A stretch of DNA of 56,125 nt, from assembly GCA_031275485.1 (NCBI GenBank), contig JAISOS010000036.1:1-56125 (forward strand). The letters are read 5' to 3'. A program made the translations under genes and the position numbers. This document shows positions 7,984 to 16,787 of the stretch, one piece after another. Each line of letters begins with the position of its first letter. The first letter of the stretch is position 1. The notes under the pieces were generated by a model, which did not search any database, was not told the DNA's origin, and saw nothing but the letters and a program-made list of their open reading frames with translations. The stretch is from Clostridiales bacterium. Lineage in GTDB: Bacteria; Bacillota; Clostridia; Christensenellales; JAISNN01.

Positions 7984-10509
7984 TCAACGCCTGAAAATAC
8001 GGTCTACGATCACGTCCGTTTCGCCGTGTATTCCGCCTTTCCCTCCGTCGTTTTTATCGTTTTCGGAGATTCCCGAATCGAAGCCGATTTTTTCTAAATT
8101 TCCGGGATCGGCGTCGATTTTTCCAGAAACCGGCCCGCCGTCCTTTTTATCCGTCCCGATTATAACGTCGGCGGCGCGTTCGCGTTCATTCTTTTTTTCC
8201 GCGCCGTTATCCTCCGCGTCCGCGAAAACCAGTCCGCTCTTTATGAGATCGTCGAAATGCGAGACGGTGAATATCTCGATTTTCGACATAACTTCGTCGG
8301 GTATTTCCTCTATGTCCGCCGCATTGTCCTTAGGGATAAAGAATTTATTTATGCCCGCCCTATGCCCCGCCATAATTTTTTCCTTTATGCCGCCTACCGC
8401 CGTAACGCCGCCGCGCAGAGAAATTTCGCCCGTCATAGCCGCGTCGCTTCTCACGGGTCTTCGTGTCAGCGCGGAATAGATCGCCGCGGCGAAACCGACG
8501 CCGGCGGACGGACCCTCCTTTGGCACCGCCGTTTCCGGCAAATGAATGTGATAGTCCAGCTCGCTGAAAGCCTCGTCGGGTATGCGGTGCGCCGCGGCTA
8601 CCGACCTGATATAGGTCAGGGCGACTTTTATGGATTCCTTTATTATGTCCTTCAAATTTCCCGTCGCAATGATTTCGCCCTTTCCTTTGACGGTATTGAT
8701 TTCAATCGGCAGTATGTCGCCGCCGCCCGCCGTCCACGCGAGACCGGTTGCTACGCCCACCTCGTCGTTTTTGCGCTTTTTCTGTTTTACGACGGTTTTC
8801 CCGCCCAAAAATTCCGCGAGGTTATCCTTATTCACCGTGATAAGTTTCGTCGAATGCGTCGTCAGTATGAGATACGCGGTCTTTCTCATAATTTTGGCGA
8901 TTTGCCTCGATAACTCGCGCACCCCCGCCTCCGAGGTGTATTTATATATGATCTCATATATAGCCTCGTCCTCTACGGATATATTTTCGGGTTCTAAGCC
9001 GTGATTTTTCATAGCCTTTTCCACGAGGTAATTTTTCGCGATATGAAACTTCTCGTTGTAGGTGTAGCTCGGCATCTCTATGATTTCCATACGATCCAAA
9101 AGAGGCTTCGGGATTTCCTCCGCGCTATTCGCCGTCATCAGAAACATAACGTTCGAGAGGTCGTATGGTAGCTCGAGATAATTGTCCCTGAAAGACGAGT
9201 TTTGCTCGGAGTCCAATACCTCGAGGAGAGCGTTCGCGGGGTCGCCCTTATTGCTTCCTCTCGACAGCTTGTCTATCTCGTCTAAGAGGAATACGGGATT
9301 GCTTGCGCCCGCAAGTTTTATGCCGTTCAGAATTCGGCCGGGCAGAGCGGCGACATAGGTTTTTCTGTGCCCGCGTATCTCCGCTTCGTCGGATATACCG
9401 CCGAGACTCATTCTGACAAATTTTCTCCCCGTCGCGGAGGCGACGGACTTCGCGACGGAAGTCTTGCCCACGCCGGGCGGACCTATAAAGCATAATACGG
9501 GCGATTTAAAAGAGCCGGTGAGGTTATGGACGGCGATATATTCGAGAATACGCTCCTTAACCTTTTTCAAGCCGTAGTGGTCGCGGTCGAGCACGGTTTT
9601 CGCGTACGGCAAATCGCGGATTTCCTCCGAACAGCCGTTCCACGGCAGCTCCGAGGCGAACTCCGTATATTCCGTTATAATCGAATATTCGGGCGAGGTT
9701 ATCGAGATTTTTTTAAGGCGCGAATTTTCCTTTAACAGCTTATTCTTTATCTCGTCGGGCGCGTTCAACTTTTCGATTTTCCGACGGATTTCGTCGTCGC
9801 CGCCCTCGTCGAGTTCCTCTGAAATGACGCGCATCTGTTCTTTCAGGATATGCTCCCTGTGCGACTTGTCCAAGGACTGCTTGACCTTGACGTTGATTCT
9901 GCGTTCGGTTTTCAAGACTTCCGCTTCGTATCTCAAAAGCTCGAGTAGCAACCCGAACCGCTTTACCGTATCGTTCTCTTCGAGTAACGGATACGCGTCC
10001 CTGACGCTCAAAAGCGGCGCGGCGGCGTCTATCAGTACATTATTGTCTCTCTCCGTTCTGAGCGCGGCGAGCGATTCGGGGGAAATACTGCGGTCAAGCG
10101 GCGCGAGTTCCTCCAAAAGCTCAAAAAATCCGCGTCTGAACGCATCCGCATCCGCGCCCTCCGCGTTCAGCGGTTTGATTTCCGCGTAAGACGCGTTCAA
10201 AAACGCGCCGCCGCTCTCAACGCCGAGTATATTGACGCGTTTTATGCCCTTCGCGAGGACGTTGAGAGAACCGCCCGGCGTCAGCGACGCGTTTAAAATT
10301 TTAGCGAGCGTCGCCGCCGGGCGCAAATCGCCTATCGCGGCGGCGTTTACGGTTTCGTCCTTTTGTCTGGCAAACAGCACCAGCCCGTTTCTGTCGGCGG
10401 CGTTTTTACAGGCGGCTACGGACTTGTCCCTGCCCAAATCGAAATGCCCCGTATAATTCGGAAAAAGCACGCCTCCCCTCATCGGTATCAGCGGCAAAAA
10501 ATCATCCAT
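7984..10509 (-). CDS. lon: ATP-dependent protease Lon with C-terminal extension
   Basis: Homo-oligomeric cytosolic AAA+ serine protease that degrades misfolded and regulatory proteins. Domains in order: N-terminal LON substrate domain (from LPLIPMRGGVLFP), AAA+ module with Walker A GPPGVGKT (about residue 342) and Walker B VFLLDEIDK, then the protease domain with the catalytic serine in PKEGPSAG (about 660) and the lysine in AGHRAGINK. Start chosen at the ATG 10509, preceded by GGAGGG; an in-frame GTG four codons earlier would overlap that ribosome binding site. After the normal end (about residue 765) comes a tail of about 75 residues rich in Asp, Gly, Lys and Asn, not part of the family. 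A 12-bp inverted repeat lies 120 bp upstream. Confidence 0.96.
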   Translation of the reverse strand: MDDFLPLIPMRGGVLFPNYTGHFDLGRDKSVAACKNAADRNGLVLFARQKDETVNAAAIGDLRPAATLAKILNASLTPGGSLNVLAKGIKRVNILGVESGGAFLNASYAEIKPLNAEGADADAFRRGFFELLEELAPLDRSISPESLAALRTERDNNVLIDAAAPLLSVRDAYPLLEENDTVKRFGLLLELLRYEAEVLKTERRINVKVKQSLDKSHREHILKEQMRVISEELDEGGDDEIRRKIEKLNAPDEIKNKLLKENSRLKKISITSPEYSIITEYTEFASELPWNGCSEEIRDLPYAKTVLDRDHYGLKKVKERILEYIAVHNLTGSFKSPVLCFIGPPGVGKTSVAKSVASATGRKFVRMSLGGISDEAEIRGHRKTYVAALPGRILNGIKLAGASNPVFLLDEIDKLSRGSNKGDPANALLEVLDSEQNSSFRDNYLELPYDLSNVMFLMTANSAEEIPKPLLDRMEIIEMPSYTYNEKFHIAKNYLVEKAMKNHGLEPENISVEDEAIYEIIYKYTSEAGVRELSRQIAKIMRKTAYLILTTHSTKLITVNKDNLAEFLGGKTVVKQKKRKNDEVGVATGLAWTAGGGDILPIEINTVKGKGEIIATGNLKDIIKESIKVALTYIRSVAAAHRIPDEAFSELDYHIHLPETAVPKEGPSAGVGFAAAIYSALTRRPVRSDAAMTGEISLRGGVTAVGGIKEKIMAGHRAGINKFFIPKDNAADIEEIPDEVMSKIEIFTVSHFDDLIKSGLVFADAEDNGAEKKNERERAADVIIGTDKKDGGPVSGKIDADPGNLEKIGFDSGISENDKNDGGKGGIHGETDVIVDRIFRR

Positions 10510-10854
10510 TTTTCCCTCCACGGCATTTTTTCGCGCCGCGAAAACGCCGTCGTTTTTCCGCTCTTCAAAAAGCCTTGCCGCATGCGTTTTTCCGCGCCGC
10601 GAAAAGCCTTATCTCTTCTCGTATACAAAACGGAGTATTCCAAAATACCGTATTTTTGTTTTATAGAATACTCCGTTAAAATACCATCTTAGTATTGCGC
10701 GTTGAATAAATCCGTTCCGTTTAAGTAGGTCCGGTTAAGATTAATTGCCGATCACGATTCGTTTTGCCGACTAATACGGCGGAGCGGCAAACGGTAAACG
10801 AACCGCGCGTATAACGCCCGGGTCTTATAAAAAAATTTTCGTTATCCGTCCGCT
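10510..10854. promoter_or_regulatory. lon upstream region with a long inverted repeat
   Basis: AACGGAGTATTC (10629-10640) is matched by its exact complement GAATACTCCGTT (10666-10677); inside the 25-base gap a second, shorter palindrome (AAATAC/GTATTT) is nested. It lies about 120 bp upstream of lon and 180 bp past the end of the CD225 gene. It is not the CIRCE heat-shock operator. It could be an operator, a terminator without a T-run, or a small mobile repeat. The remainder of the region shows no gene. Confidence 0.6.
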
Positions 10855-11457
10855 TTATGACGCCGTTGCCAATTGATTTACCGCCGTAATTATTTGCGTC
10901 ATAAAAGCGACAATCACAATTCCGCCGATAAGACCGATTATCAAAGCGACGATATTAAGTATTTTGGCGTAGTAGAGGTATTTTTTTGCCTTATCCGTGT
11001 TATACGACTTTTCCACGCCCGCGATCGCGGAGAATATCAGAGCGATCATGCCGAACATCGCGCCGGAGCTGCAACAAATAAGCGTGATAATCGACCAGAC
11101 GAGCATACCCGACGTATTCAGTTCCTCAAGCGGCTTTTTCGGCGCGCCGGCATCGGCGTCCGTCCGCGCTCCCGCATACGCGGCGGTCGGAGGCGAAGAC
11201 GGCGCTTGCCGTTCCGCGTCCGCGCCGCGGGCGGATTCGTAGAACCTGTCGTCTCGCGCGCCGGACGCCGACGGGCGCGCTCCCCCCGTTCCCGACGACG
11301 GCGCGTTATCCGGCTTGTAGTCCGCGCCGGCGGTACCGGACGGGACCGCCCCCCCCCCCGCGACGGACGCGTCGCCGCGGCTCACAGCCGCGCCGCAACG
11401 CGTACAAAAGCTCGCGCCGTCCGCGACGCTCATTCCGCACATTTTACAGATTGTCAT
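10855..11457 (-). CDS. zinc-ribbon and CD225/dispanin-type membrane protein
   Basis: 200 residues. An N-terminal zinc ribbon with two CxxC pairs (CKMCG...CTRCG, residues 4-21) is followed by a low-complexity Gly/Ala/Ser linker to about residue 108 and then a CD225-like domain: first membrane helix from NTSGMLVWSIITLICC, a polar loop with KAKKYLYYAKILN, and a second helix NIVALIIGLIGGIVIV. Small proteins of this type are common in Clostridia and their role is unknown. The linker carries a run of 11 G on the coding strand (11349-11359). A DUF2752 protein lies upstream on the same strand, after a gap with palindromic elements. Ribosome binding site GGAGG overlaps the spacer upstream of the ATG. 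Confidence 0.75.
   Translation of the reverse strand: MTICKMCGMSVADGASFCTRCGAAVSRGDASVAGGGAVPSGTAGADYKPDNAPSSGTGGARPSASGARDDRFYESARGADAERQAPSSPPTAAYAGARTDADAGAPKKPLEELNTSGMLVWSIITLICCSSGAMFGMIALIFSAIAGVEKSYNTDKAKKYLYYAKILNIVALIIGLIGGIVIVAFMTQIITAVNQLATAS
11349..11359 (-). repeat. G11 homopolymer inside the CD225 protein gene
   Basis: Eleven consecutive C on the plus strand (G on the coding strand) encode part of Ala-Gly-Gly-Gly-Ala in the linker. A change of one base would cut the membrane domain off from the zinc ribbon. Confidence 0.9.
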
Positions 11458-11843
11458 TTTCGTTACCTCCGAATTTTGTTTTTTTATTTGGCATGTTTTT
11501 TTGTTCTTTATCGCGGAAAGACACCCTTTGTTTGCAAACGGTTTCCATTCCAGCGTCTCTTTCCGAAAAATTCTAAAACGCCGGCGTCTCTATTTTTATA
11601 ATTCAGTTCAAGCCAAACGCCGCGACCGCCGTATTTTCCGTCGAGCGCCGTCTTTTTTTAAGAGTTATTTCGCCCGATCCCGTCCCGCGCCTTAAAAAAA
11701 GCTTCACGATATCTCGGTATTTACGAATAAAAGTTTTAAAAAAGCAAAGCCCCGCATAGGCTTTCGGAAAGAATACGGGGAAATCTTTTTCATAGAAAAG
11801 ATCCTCTCGCGTAAATCCCCCTTAATTATACCGCAAAACGCTC
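11458..11843. repeat. gap with two palindromic element copies
   Basis: One copy lies at about 11505-11585 (ATCGCGGAAAGACACCCTTT ... CTCTTTCCGAAAAATTCT), about 48 bp upstream of the CD225 gene; a second, shorter hairpin at 11765-11812 (GGGGAAATCTTTT/AAAAGATCC) lies just past the DUF2752 gene. No gene is visible. Confidence 0.6.
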
Positions 11844-12278
11844 TTACGGCGCAAGCCATACGAACGGTTGTACCGGAATATTTCTCAATATTCCGAACAA
11901 AATAAACGCGCCGAATATCGCAAAATAGCCTCCGAACGAAAGCCTTACCATAGGCAAAACGACCCTGCCCGCGACAATTCTCAAATACCACGACAAAAAA
12001 TAGTAAGCCAAAAACGGAAGCGATACGACGAACAGGACGTTATAAGATACCGCCGCGCCTATATCGAACCGCAAAAGCGCGGACATCGCGCGTCCGGAGC
12101 CGCAGCCGGGCGTATACAGCCCCGTCAAATAGTTGAACGCGCACACGAACGGGTTTCCGTAAAAATACAAATATATCAACCCGCCTATAACCGACGCGGG
12201 CGCGAGTATGCCGAACGCTATACGGAACCAAATCTTAGACGGCAACTCCCTAAAAAATGCTTGCGTTTTTGTCTCCAT
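11844..12278 (-). CDS. DUF2752 membrane protein
   Basis: 144 residues with about four hydrophobic segments. The family signature is present: CAFNYLTGLYTPGCGSGRAMSALLRFD, two cysteines flanking a membrane helix in the pattern C-x(n)-LTG-x-x-x-PGCG-x-x-RA, near residues 50-75 (motif given in parts). DUF2752 proteins are unstudied and often lie next to CD225/zinc-ribbon proteins, as here. No strong ribosome binding site precedes the ATG. Confidence 0.8.
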   Translation of the reverse strand: METKTQAFFRELPSKIWFRIAFGILAPASVIGGLIYLYFYGNPFVCAFNYLTGLYTPGCGSGRAMSALLRFDIGAAVSYNVLFVVSLPFLAYYFLSWYLRIVAGRVVLPMVRLSFGGYFAIFGAFILFGILRNIPVQPFVWLAP

Positions 12279-12675
12279 TTATTACCGCCCCGCCGTCCTA
12301 AATCAAATTTTTACCGGCGCTTCTTTCCGTTTTTTGTATCCGTTATATCCGCCCGATGCTGTCCGAAAACGATATCTACCGTAATTTCAGTAAAACTTTT
12401 ACCTTAACAAGATTTTTACGTAATAAAACCCAGCCCGCCGTAATACTTTATGAGAAGTAATACTCTCTTATCCGTTCATTTGCTTCAAAACGCGCTTGCG
12501 GGCGCTTATTATGAATATAATTTAGCAATCTAAACGTCGCCCTTTTCGCCCTAAAGCGTGAAAAGAACCGTTTTCCATATCGCGCGAATACGAAAAAGAA
12601 CGTCTAACCGTTTAAGGTAAAAAAATTCAACGGTTATATTCGCGTAATTTCGATTCGTAACGACTATATATCCGT
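12279..12675. other. gene-free gap
   Basis: No gene is visible. At 12606-12635 an inverted repeat AACCGTT/AACGGTT brackets an A-rich loop, and the words AACGGTTATATTC here also occur near 766. A short direct repeat GTAATACT lies near 12445-12470. The region should hold the promoter of the DUF2752 gene, which I could not place. Confidence 0.4.
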
Positions 12676-13233
12676 TTAACACCCCGACGCGCCTTCTCTT
12701 TCCTTTACCTTTTTCAAAACGCTTTCCTTCATCGCGGCATAATCTTTTTCGTTCTTTTTCGCGTTATATTTTTTTTCCGCTTCGGCTATCGCCGTATACA
12801 CGTCTATATCCTTCGTCACATAGACCTCGCGGAAGCCCATATCCGAAACTCTTTTCTTTATGCCGCCGCATATCGCCAGATTTTCACTCCGAAAAAATAC
12901 CGCGCCGCACTTCACGGCTATAACCGCCGTATCCCCGTAAACATACGCCGCCGCGCCGTGCACCTCAGGACTTTCCAACGCGGCGTTTATCAAATCATTC
13001 GCCGTTATTTCGTCGCGCGTTTTATCGTCTTTTAAAGCGACGCTTACCGCGTTATCCGCCGCTCTCTTGCCGTATAATTCATACTTTTCAAAAGACGCGT
13101 TCACAAAACCGACCGATACCGCGCCGCCCGCATAACAAACGCGGCGCGCCGCAACGACGTGAGATACGGCCATAGCCGCGGCAACAGCGGCACAGACAAT
13201 AAATACGGGAAATACCAACAAAAATTTTTTCAT
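12676..13233 (-). CDS. secreted protein, weak YhcN/YlaJ-like features
   Basis: 185 residues with an N-terminal signal or anchor (MKKFLLVFPVFIVCAAVAAA). The middle (about residues 100-150) has a beta-alpha-beta look: TAVIAVKCGAV, a helix ending in IKKRVSDMGF, then REVYVTKDIDVYTAIAEAE. This arrangement recalls the YhcN/YlaJ spore lipoprotein family, in which a similar VYVTxDxDxxxxI segment closes the domain, but there is no proper lipobox cysteine. I call it a hypothesis only. A GGAGG ribosome binding site precedes the ATG. It stands alone between two gaps; RsfS lies upstream on the same strand. Confidence 0.55.
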   Translation of the reverse strand: MKKFLLVFPVFIVCAAVAAAMAVSHVVAARRVCYAGGAVSVGFVNASFEKYELYGKRAADNAVSVALKDDKTRDEITANDLINAALESPEVHGAAAYVYGDTAVIAVKCGAVFFRSENLAICGGIKKRVSDMGFREVYVTKDIDVYTAIAEAEKKYNAKKNEKDYAAMKESVLKKVKEREGASGC

Positions 13234-13380
13234 ACCGCCTCCGCATGAATTCGTTTAGCGCGCGTCTTTTAGTATGCGGAGTTTTCGGATTTTTATTCCC
13301 TTTTCGCAAGGGATCCCGTGCGCCGCTTTTTCGTATTAAATCACGGCTTTTTACGGTTATGATTCAGTTTTTGCACGGGT

Positions 13381-13875
13381 CTATCCGCCGCTTTCCATAC
13401 TTTCCACCGCCTTCCTATTCGCCGTTTCAACGCTCGTTTCGCCGCTTTTGCCCGCCGCTTTTCTTGCTGTTTTATCCGTAGTTTCATTCGCGGTTTTATT
13501 GACCGTTTCTCCGTTGTTATCCGCGCCGTCTCCGCCGTATTTTTTCAAATTTTTCCCGTTATTCCAAAGCTGTTCCAAACAATAAACTAGGCGCATATCG
13601 TCCAAAAGGATATGAACGATAACGCTTCCGTAATCGTATACCACCCAGCGCGCGTCCCTCAGACCTTCTTTTCTCAGCGGCTCGACGCCCGCGCCGCTCA
13701 ATTTTTCCTCGACATACCCGGCAAGCGCCTTAACGTTCGTCGCCGACGTTCCGCCCGCCACTATAAAATAATCGGCTAACACCGTAAGCCCGCCCACGTC
13801 GAGTACGGTAATATCCGCGGCTTTTTTCTCGTCCAAAAGGCGGCAGACCGCGTCTCTCAATTCTTCCGGATTCAT
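13381..13875 (-). CDS. rsfS: ribosomal silencing factor RsfS with repeat-like tail
   Basis: Binds ribosomal protein uL14 on the 50S subunit and blocks subunit joining when nutrients are short. Residues 1-115 match the family well (DITVLDVGGLTVLADYFIVAGGTS, then WVVYDYGSVIVHI and the closing LEQLW; quoted in parts). The normal protein ends near there; here about 50 further residues follow, rich in Asn, Thr, Lys and Ala with a loose 7-8 residue period (NGETVNK, NETTDKT, GETSVETA). Ribosome binding site AAGGAGAG. It follows the NadD-YqeK fusion on the same strand after 222 bp, the usual gene order in Bacillota. Confidence 0.93.
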   Translation of the reverse strand: MNPEELRDAVCRLLDEKKAADITVLDVGGLTVLADYFIVAGGTSATNVKALAGYVEEKLSGAGVEPLRKEGLRDARWVVYDYGSVIVHILLDDMRLVYCLEQLWNNGKNLKKYGGDGADNNGETVNKTANETTDKTARKAAGKSGETSVETANRKAVESMESGG

Positions 13876-14097
13876 ATGTTTTCTCTCCTTATCTTAAGAT
13901 AACGTCCGCTCTAAATATCGTTTAATTTTATCGTATATTTCTAACTTATCAACGTTAATACCGCATAATTTTCAGCGTATATTTAATTCCTGCTCCGCTT
14001 TAATTCCCCGCAATAGGTTTTGATTACCGCTACGGCAGCGCGTTTTTTTATACGGATAACTTTTATCGGCGTCCGCCCGGATTCCCGCGCAATTTTC

Positions 14098-15429
14098 TCA
14101 TAAAATCTCACCGAAATAATATTCGTAAGCGTCTTGCGTGAGATAATACATTCCCCGTTTCTTGCCCGAAACATATTCGTAATTTATTTTCAAGCATTCC
14201 TTAAACGCGCCGTCGAGGTCTCCCCCGAAAAACTGCCGCCGCAGTTCGTCCGCGCCCGCGTAATCCCGTTCATCCTCGATTTTGTCCGCCAAATATACGA
14301 GCTTATCGAGCGGCGTCATATTCGGCTTTGCGGTGGTGTGGCAGGCTATGGCGTCGATTATATTCCCATCGGTTATACCCAACACCTTTGCGGCTGTTTC
14401 AGCGCCCGTAAATTGGTGAAGCACGGGCGTTCCCAATGCGTCCGACGGCGCATAATATTCGGCGTTTTTGAGTTTTTCATAAAATTCCGAGTCGCTTTCC
14501 GTCATTTCTCCGGACGCGTTATCCGCATAATTCCCCGATAATTTAAGCGTATCGGCTTTCAGCGCCGTAACGCTTCCTTTTTCTTTGGAGCCGCCGCCGC
14601 AAGCTCCTTCCGACTGCGAAACGCCCGAGCGAAACGCCGGAAGCTCCCCGCCGTTTTCAGTCCGAATTATAAATTTGATTTCCTTTGCGGAGTCGTGTAA
14701 CAGCGCGGATAAGAACGCCTCTTCATAGTCCAAACCTATCCTCGCGCCGCCTCTAACGGCGCAAAGAACCGTCCGCTTCGCATGCCCGAATAATCCGTCG
14801 CCCGACACGCCGCGAACAAACGACAAATACTTATCAAAGCCGCGGTAAAGTCCGCGCCGCGCTATGATCTCGGGTACGCCCTGCGGAAGATATTTTGACG
14901 CGTCGATTTTTAAGCTTATCAGCGCGCGTGCGTATGTCGAGGAAAGCTCTCTCGCCGAGATTCCCGACACGACGACTTTCGCGCCGAACCTCTCCGCTAT
15001 CCCGTCCGCAAGCCGCGGCGCGTCGGAATATCCGGGCCGCGCGACCGCGACAATTGTCGCGAGCGAAGCTATAACTTCGGGATTTCTCCAACCCGAAAAC
15101 TCTTCGAGGCTGTCGCCTCCGATTATGTAGAAGAGCTCCGCTCCGGGATTTTCGGCGGCTATCCGCGACACGACGTCGCAGGCATAATTATTTTTTTTTC
15201 CGTTATTCTCGGCGTCCGAAATCTCCGTACGCGAATCGAAAGCGAAAGCGGCTTCAAGCATTTCTTTCCGCGCGGAAAAGCCGCTTTCCAGTATGTTTTT
15301 ATGCGGCGGATTGAAAGACGGAACTATGATTAACTTTGACAAAGCCAGCTCCGTCATTACTTTCCCGCATATTTCCGTATGGCGGATATGCACAGGGTCA
15401 AAGGCTCCGCCGAAAATTCCGATTCTCAC
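14098..15429 (-). CDS. nadD-yqeK: NadD-YqeK fusion: nicotinate-nucleotide adenylyltransferase plus HD hydrolase
   Basis: Two enzymes in one chain of 443 residues. NadD (1-195) adenylylates nicotinate mononucleotide in NAD synthesis: IGIFGGAFDPVH at the start, PSFNPPHK, and SSTYAR (SxTxxR type). In the first motif the usual GH is RH. YqeK (205-443) is an HD-domain hydrolase of the diadenosine tetraphosphate type with metal ligands H216, H245-D246, H338, H364 and D382. Residues about 258-330, between the HD pair and the next histidine, are extra and rich in Ser, Gly, Glu and Asn. The start codon is GTG at 15429; the core begins at residue 3, so no later start is possible. A TATAAT lies only six bases upstream (see promoter). 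Confidence 0.95.
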   Translation of the reverse strand: MRIGIFGGAFDPVHIRHTEICGKVMTELALSKLIIVPSFNPPHKNILESGFSARKEMLEAAFAFDSRTEISDAENNGKKNNYACDVVSRIAAENPGAELFYIIGGDSLEEFSGWRNPEVIASLATIVAVARPGYSDAPRLADGIAERFGAKVVVSGISARELSSTYARALISLKIDASKYLPQGVPEIIARRGLYRGFDKYLSFVRGVSGDGLFGHAKRTVLCAVRGGARIGLDYEEAFLSALLHDSAKEIKFIIRTENGGELPAFRSGVSQSEGACGGGSKEKGSVTALKADTLKLSGNYADNASGEMTESDSEFYEKLKNAEYYAPSDALGTPVLHQFTGAETAAKVLGITDGNIIDAIACHTTAKPNMTPLDKLVYLADKIEDERDYAGADELRRQFFGGDLDGAFKECLKINYEYVSGKKRGMYYLTQDAYEYYFGEIL

Positions 15430-15435
15430 ATATAT

Positions 15436-15463
15436 ATTATACCAAAAAACGCCGTTAAAGCAA
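15436..15463 (-). promoter_or_regulatory. extended -10 promoter abutting the nadD start
   Basis: On the minus strand TGGTATAAT (TATAAT at 15441-15436) lies six bases before the GTG start, with TTGCTT 16 bp upstream. A transcript from it would start at or within a base or two of the GTG, so the message would be leaderless; no ribosome binding site is visible. Another promoter further upstream is possible. Confidence 0.45.
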
Positions 15464-15570
15464 AGGATTTTACAAAAAAATTTTCTTTAAACGCAAAAAA
15501 CTTTGAAAACGGCGCGGTTTACCTACCGCCGCAGTTATAAAACGCGGAAAAATGTAAAAAATCTATACGT

Positions 15571-16368
15571 ATGGCAAGGCTAACGGATTATATCGCGCTA
15601 AGAATAATCGCCTTTCTCGCGCTGACGGCGGTTCTGTATTCTTCGCTCGAAAATTTCATTCTCTCGCTTATTTTATCTGCGGTAATAGTCGCCGTAGCGT
15701 CCGTTCTTTACGGCAATTTTTTCGCCTCGAAAATCAAAAAGGAATATATGAACGCCGAAAATTTATTCCGCCATTTTCTGATACGCGGCAATGCGTTCGC
15801 CGCCGAATACCTTTGCAAAAACATACGCGCCGAATACAATCCCGCGCAAATCGACGACTACATTCTGCTTGAACGCGGCAACTCTAAGCGTTTGATTTTT
15901 CCCGTGTTCAAATACTCGAAAATTTCAAAGGACGAGGTTCTGAAATTTTACCGTCTCGCCGAAAAGCACGCGGCAAGCGAGGTTATAATCGTTGCGAAAA
16001 GCGTGGAACGAGACATATTTCTTACGGCGAGAGATTTGAATATCACCCTTTCGGCGGTAAAAATTCGCGCGATCTACCGCTATCTGAAAAGCTTGGACGC
16101 GTTGCCGCCCCGCCCCGCTCCCGCAAAAATAAAAAAGCAAAGACTGGAAAATTTGAAGCTCGTGGGCGGGAGCGTTTTTTCGCCTAAAAACGGACGGCGG
16201 CTGCTTTTTTCAACCGCGCTCACTCTGCTTGTGTCATTTATTACGCCGCTGAAAACCTACTATTACATCCTGTCGTCAATTTCGTTCATACTTGCCGCGC
16301 TTTGCCTTTTTATGCCCGAAAGAGCGTCCGGCGGCGACGGCGTATTCGATATAAAAAAGAAACGGTAA
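15571..16368 (+). CDS. membrane protein of unknown function
   Basis: 265 residues. Two close hydrophobic helices at the N-terminus (about 8-48), a soluble middle of about 150 residues beginning KIKKEYMNAENLFRHFL, and two more helices near the C-terminus (about 210-250), ending in a basic tail. The middle has alternating strand-helix pattern (DYILLERGNSKRLIFPVF, then EVIIVAKS; quoted in parts), which could be a nuclease-like or nucleotide-binding alpha/beta fold; I see no catalytic motif that decides it. It lies between nadD (divergent) and sigG (same strand, 419 bp on). No clear ribosome binding site. I do not recognise the family. Confidence 0.7.
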   Translation: MARLTDYIALRIIAFLALTAVLYSSLENFILSLILSAVIVAVASVLYGNFFASKIKKEYMNAENLFRHFLIRGNAFAAEYLCKNIRAEYNPAQIDDYILLERGNSKRLIFPVFKYSKISKDEVLKFYRLAEKHAASEVIIVAKSVERDIFLTARDLNITLSAVKIRAIYRYLKSLDALPPRPAPAKIKKQRLENLKLVGGSVFSPKNGRRLLFSTALTLLVSFITPLKTYYYILSSISFILAALCLFMPERASGGDGVFDIKKKR

Positions 16369-16787
16369 CGACGCTTTTTTCGTTAAGGCTTATGCGTTTT
16401 TGTGAAAAAAATCCTCCTCGCCCTTTTCCGAAAAACTTCAACGTTTTTGCCAATATTAAACGATCAAATTAGCCCGCGTTTTACTAAGAGTTTCCTTTTT
16501 CAAATCGGACGATAAATTTAACGCATAATTATACGTAAAAAAATTCCTTAATTTAAAAATTAAAAAATTTTATCCATACCTCGTCATACAAAAAACTTTG
16601 CGTATATTTATGCGTATTTACATATAAATTAATATACATATATAAAGAAAACCGGACTAAAATCTGCGGCATAAACGCGGGTCAGTATTTCTTCGCGCAA
16701 GAGAAAATTTTTATAAATTTTCTCGCGTATTTTCGCATATATTCGCAAAAATTGTAAATATTATACGTACATAAGAAAGGAGGCGTT
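16369..16787 (+). promoter_or_regulatory. AT-rich sigG upstream region with inverted repeat
   Basis: A weak palindromic element lies at about 16380-16440. The rest is AT-rich. At 16701-16724 GAGAAAATTT and AAATTTTCTC form a perfect 10-bp inverted repeat with a TTAT loop, about 64 bp before the sigG start; it could be an operator or a leader hairpin. A forespore (SigF or SigG) promoter is expected here, but I could not assign one with confidence. Confidence 0.45.

Noticed and set aside
10629-10677. CIRCE (HrcA) operator upstream of lon
   Set aside because: The arms do not match TTAGCACTC/GAGTGCTAA and the spacing is far longer than nine bases.
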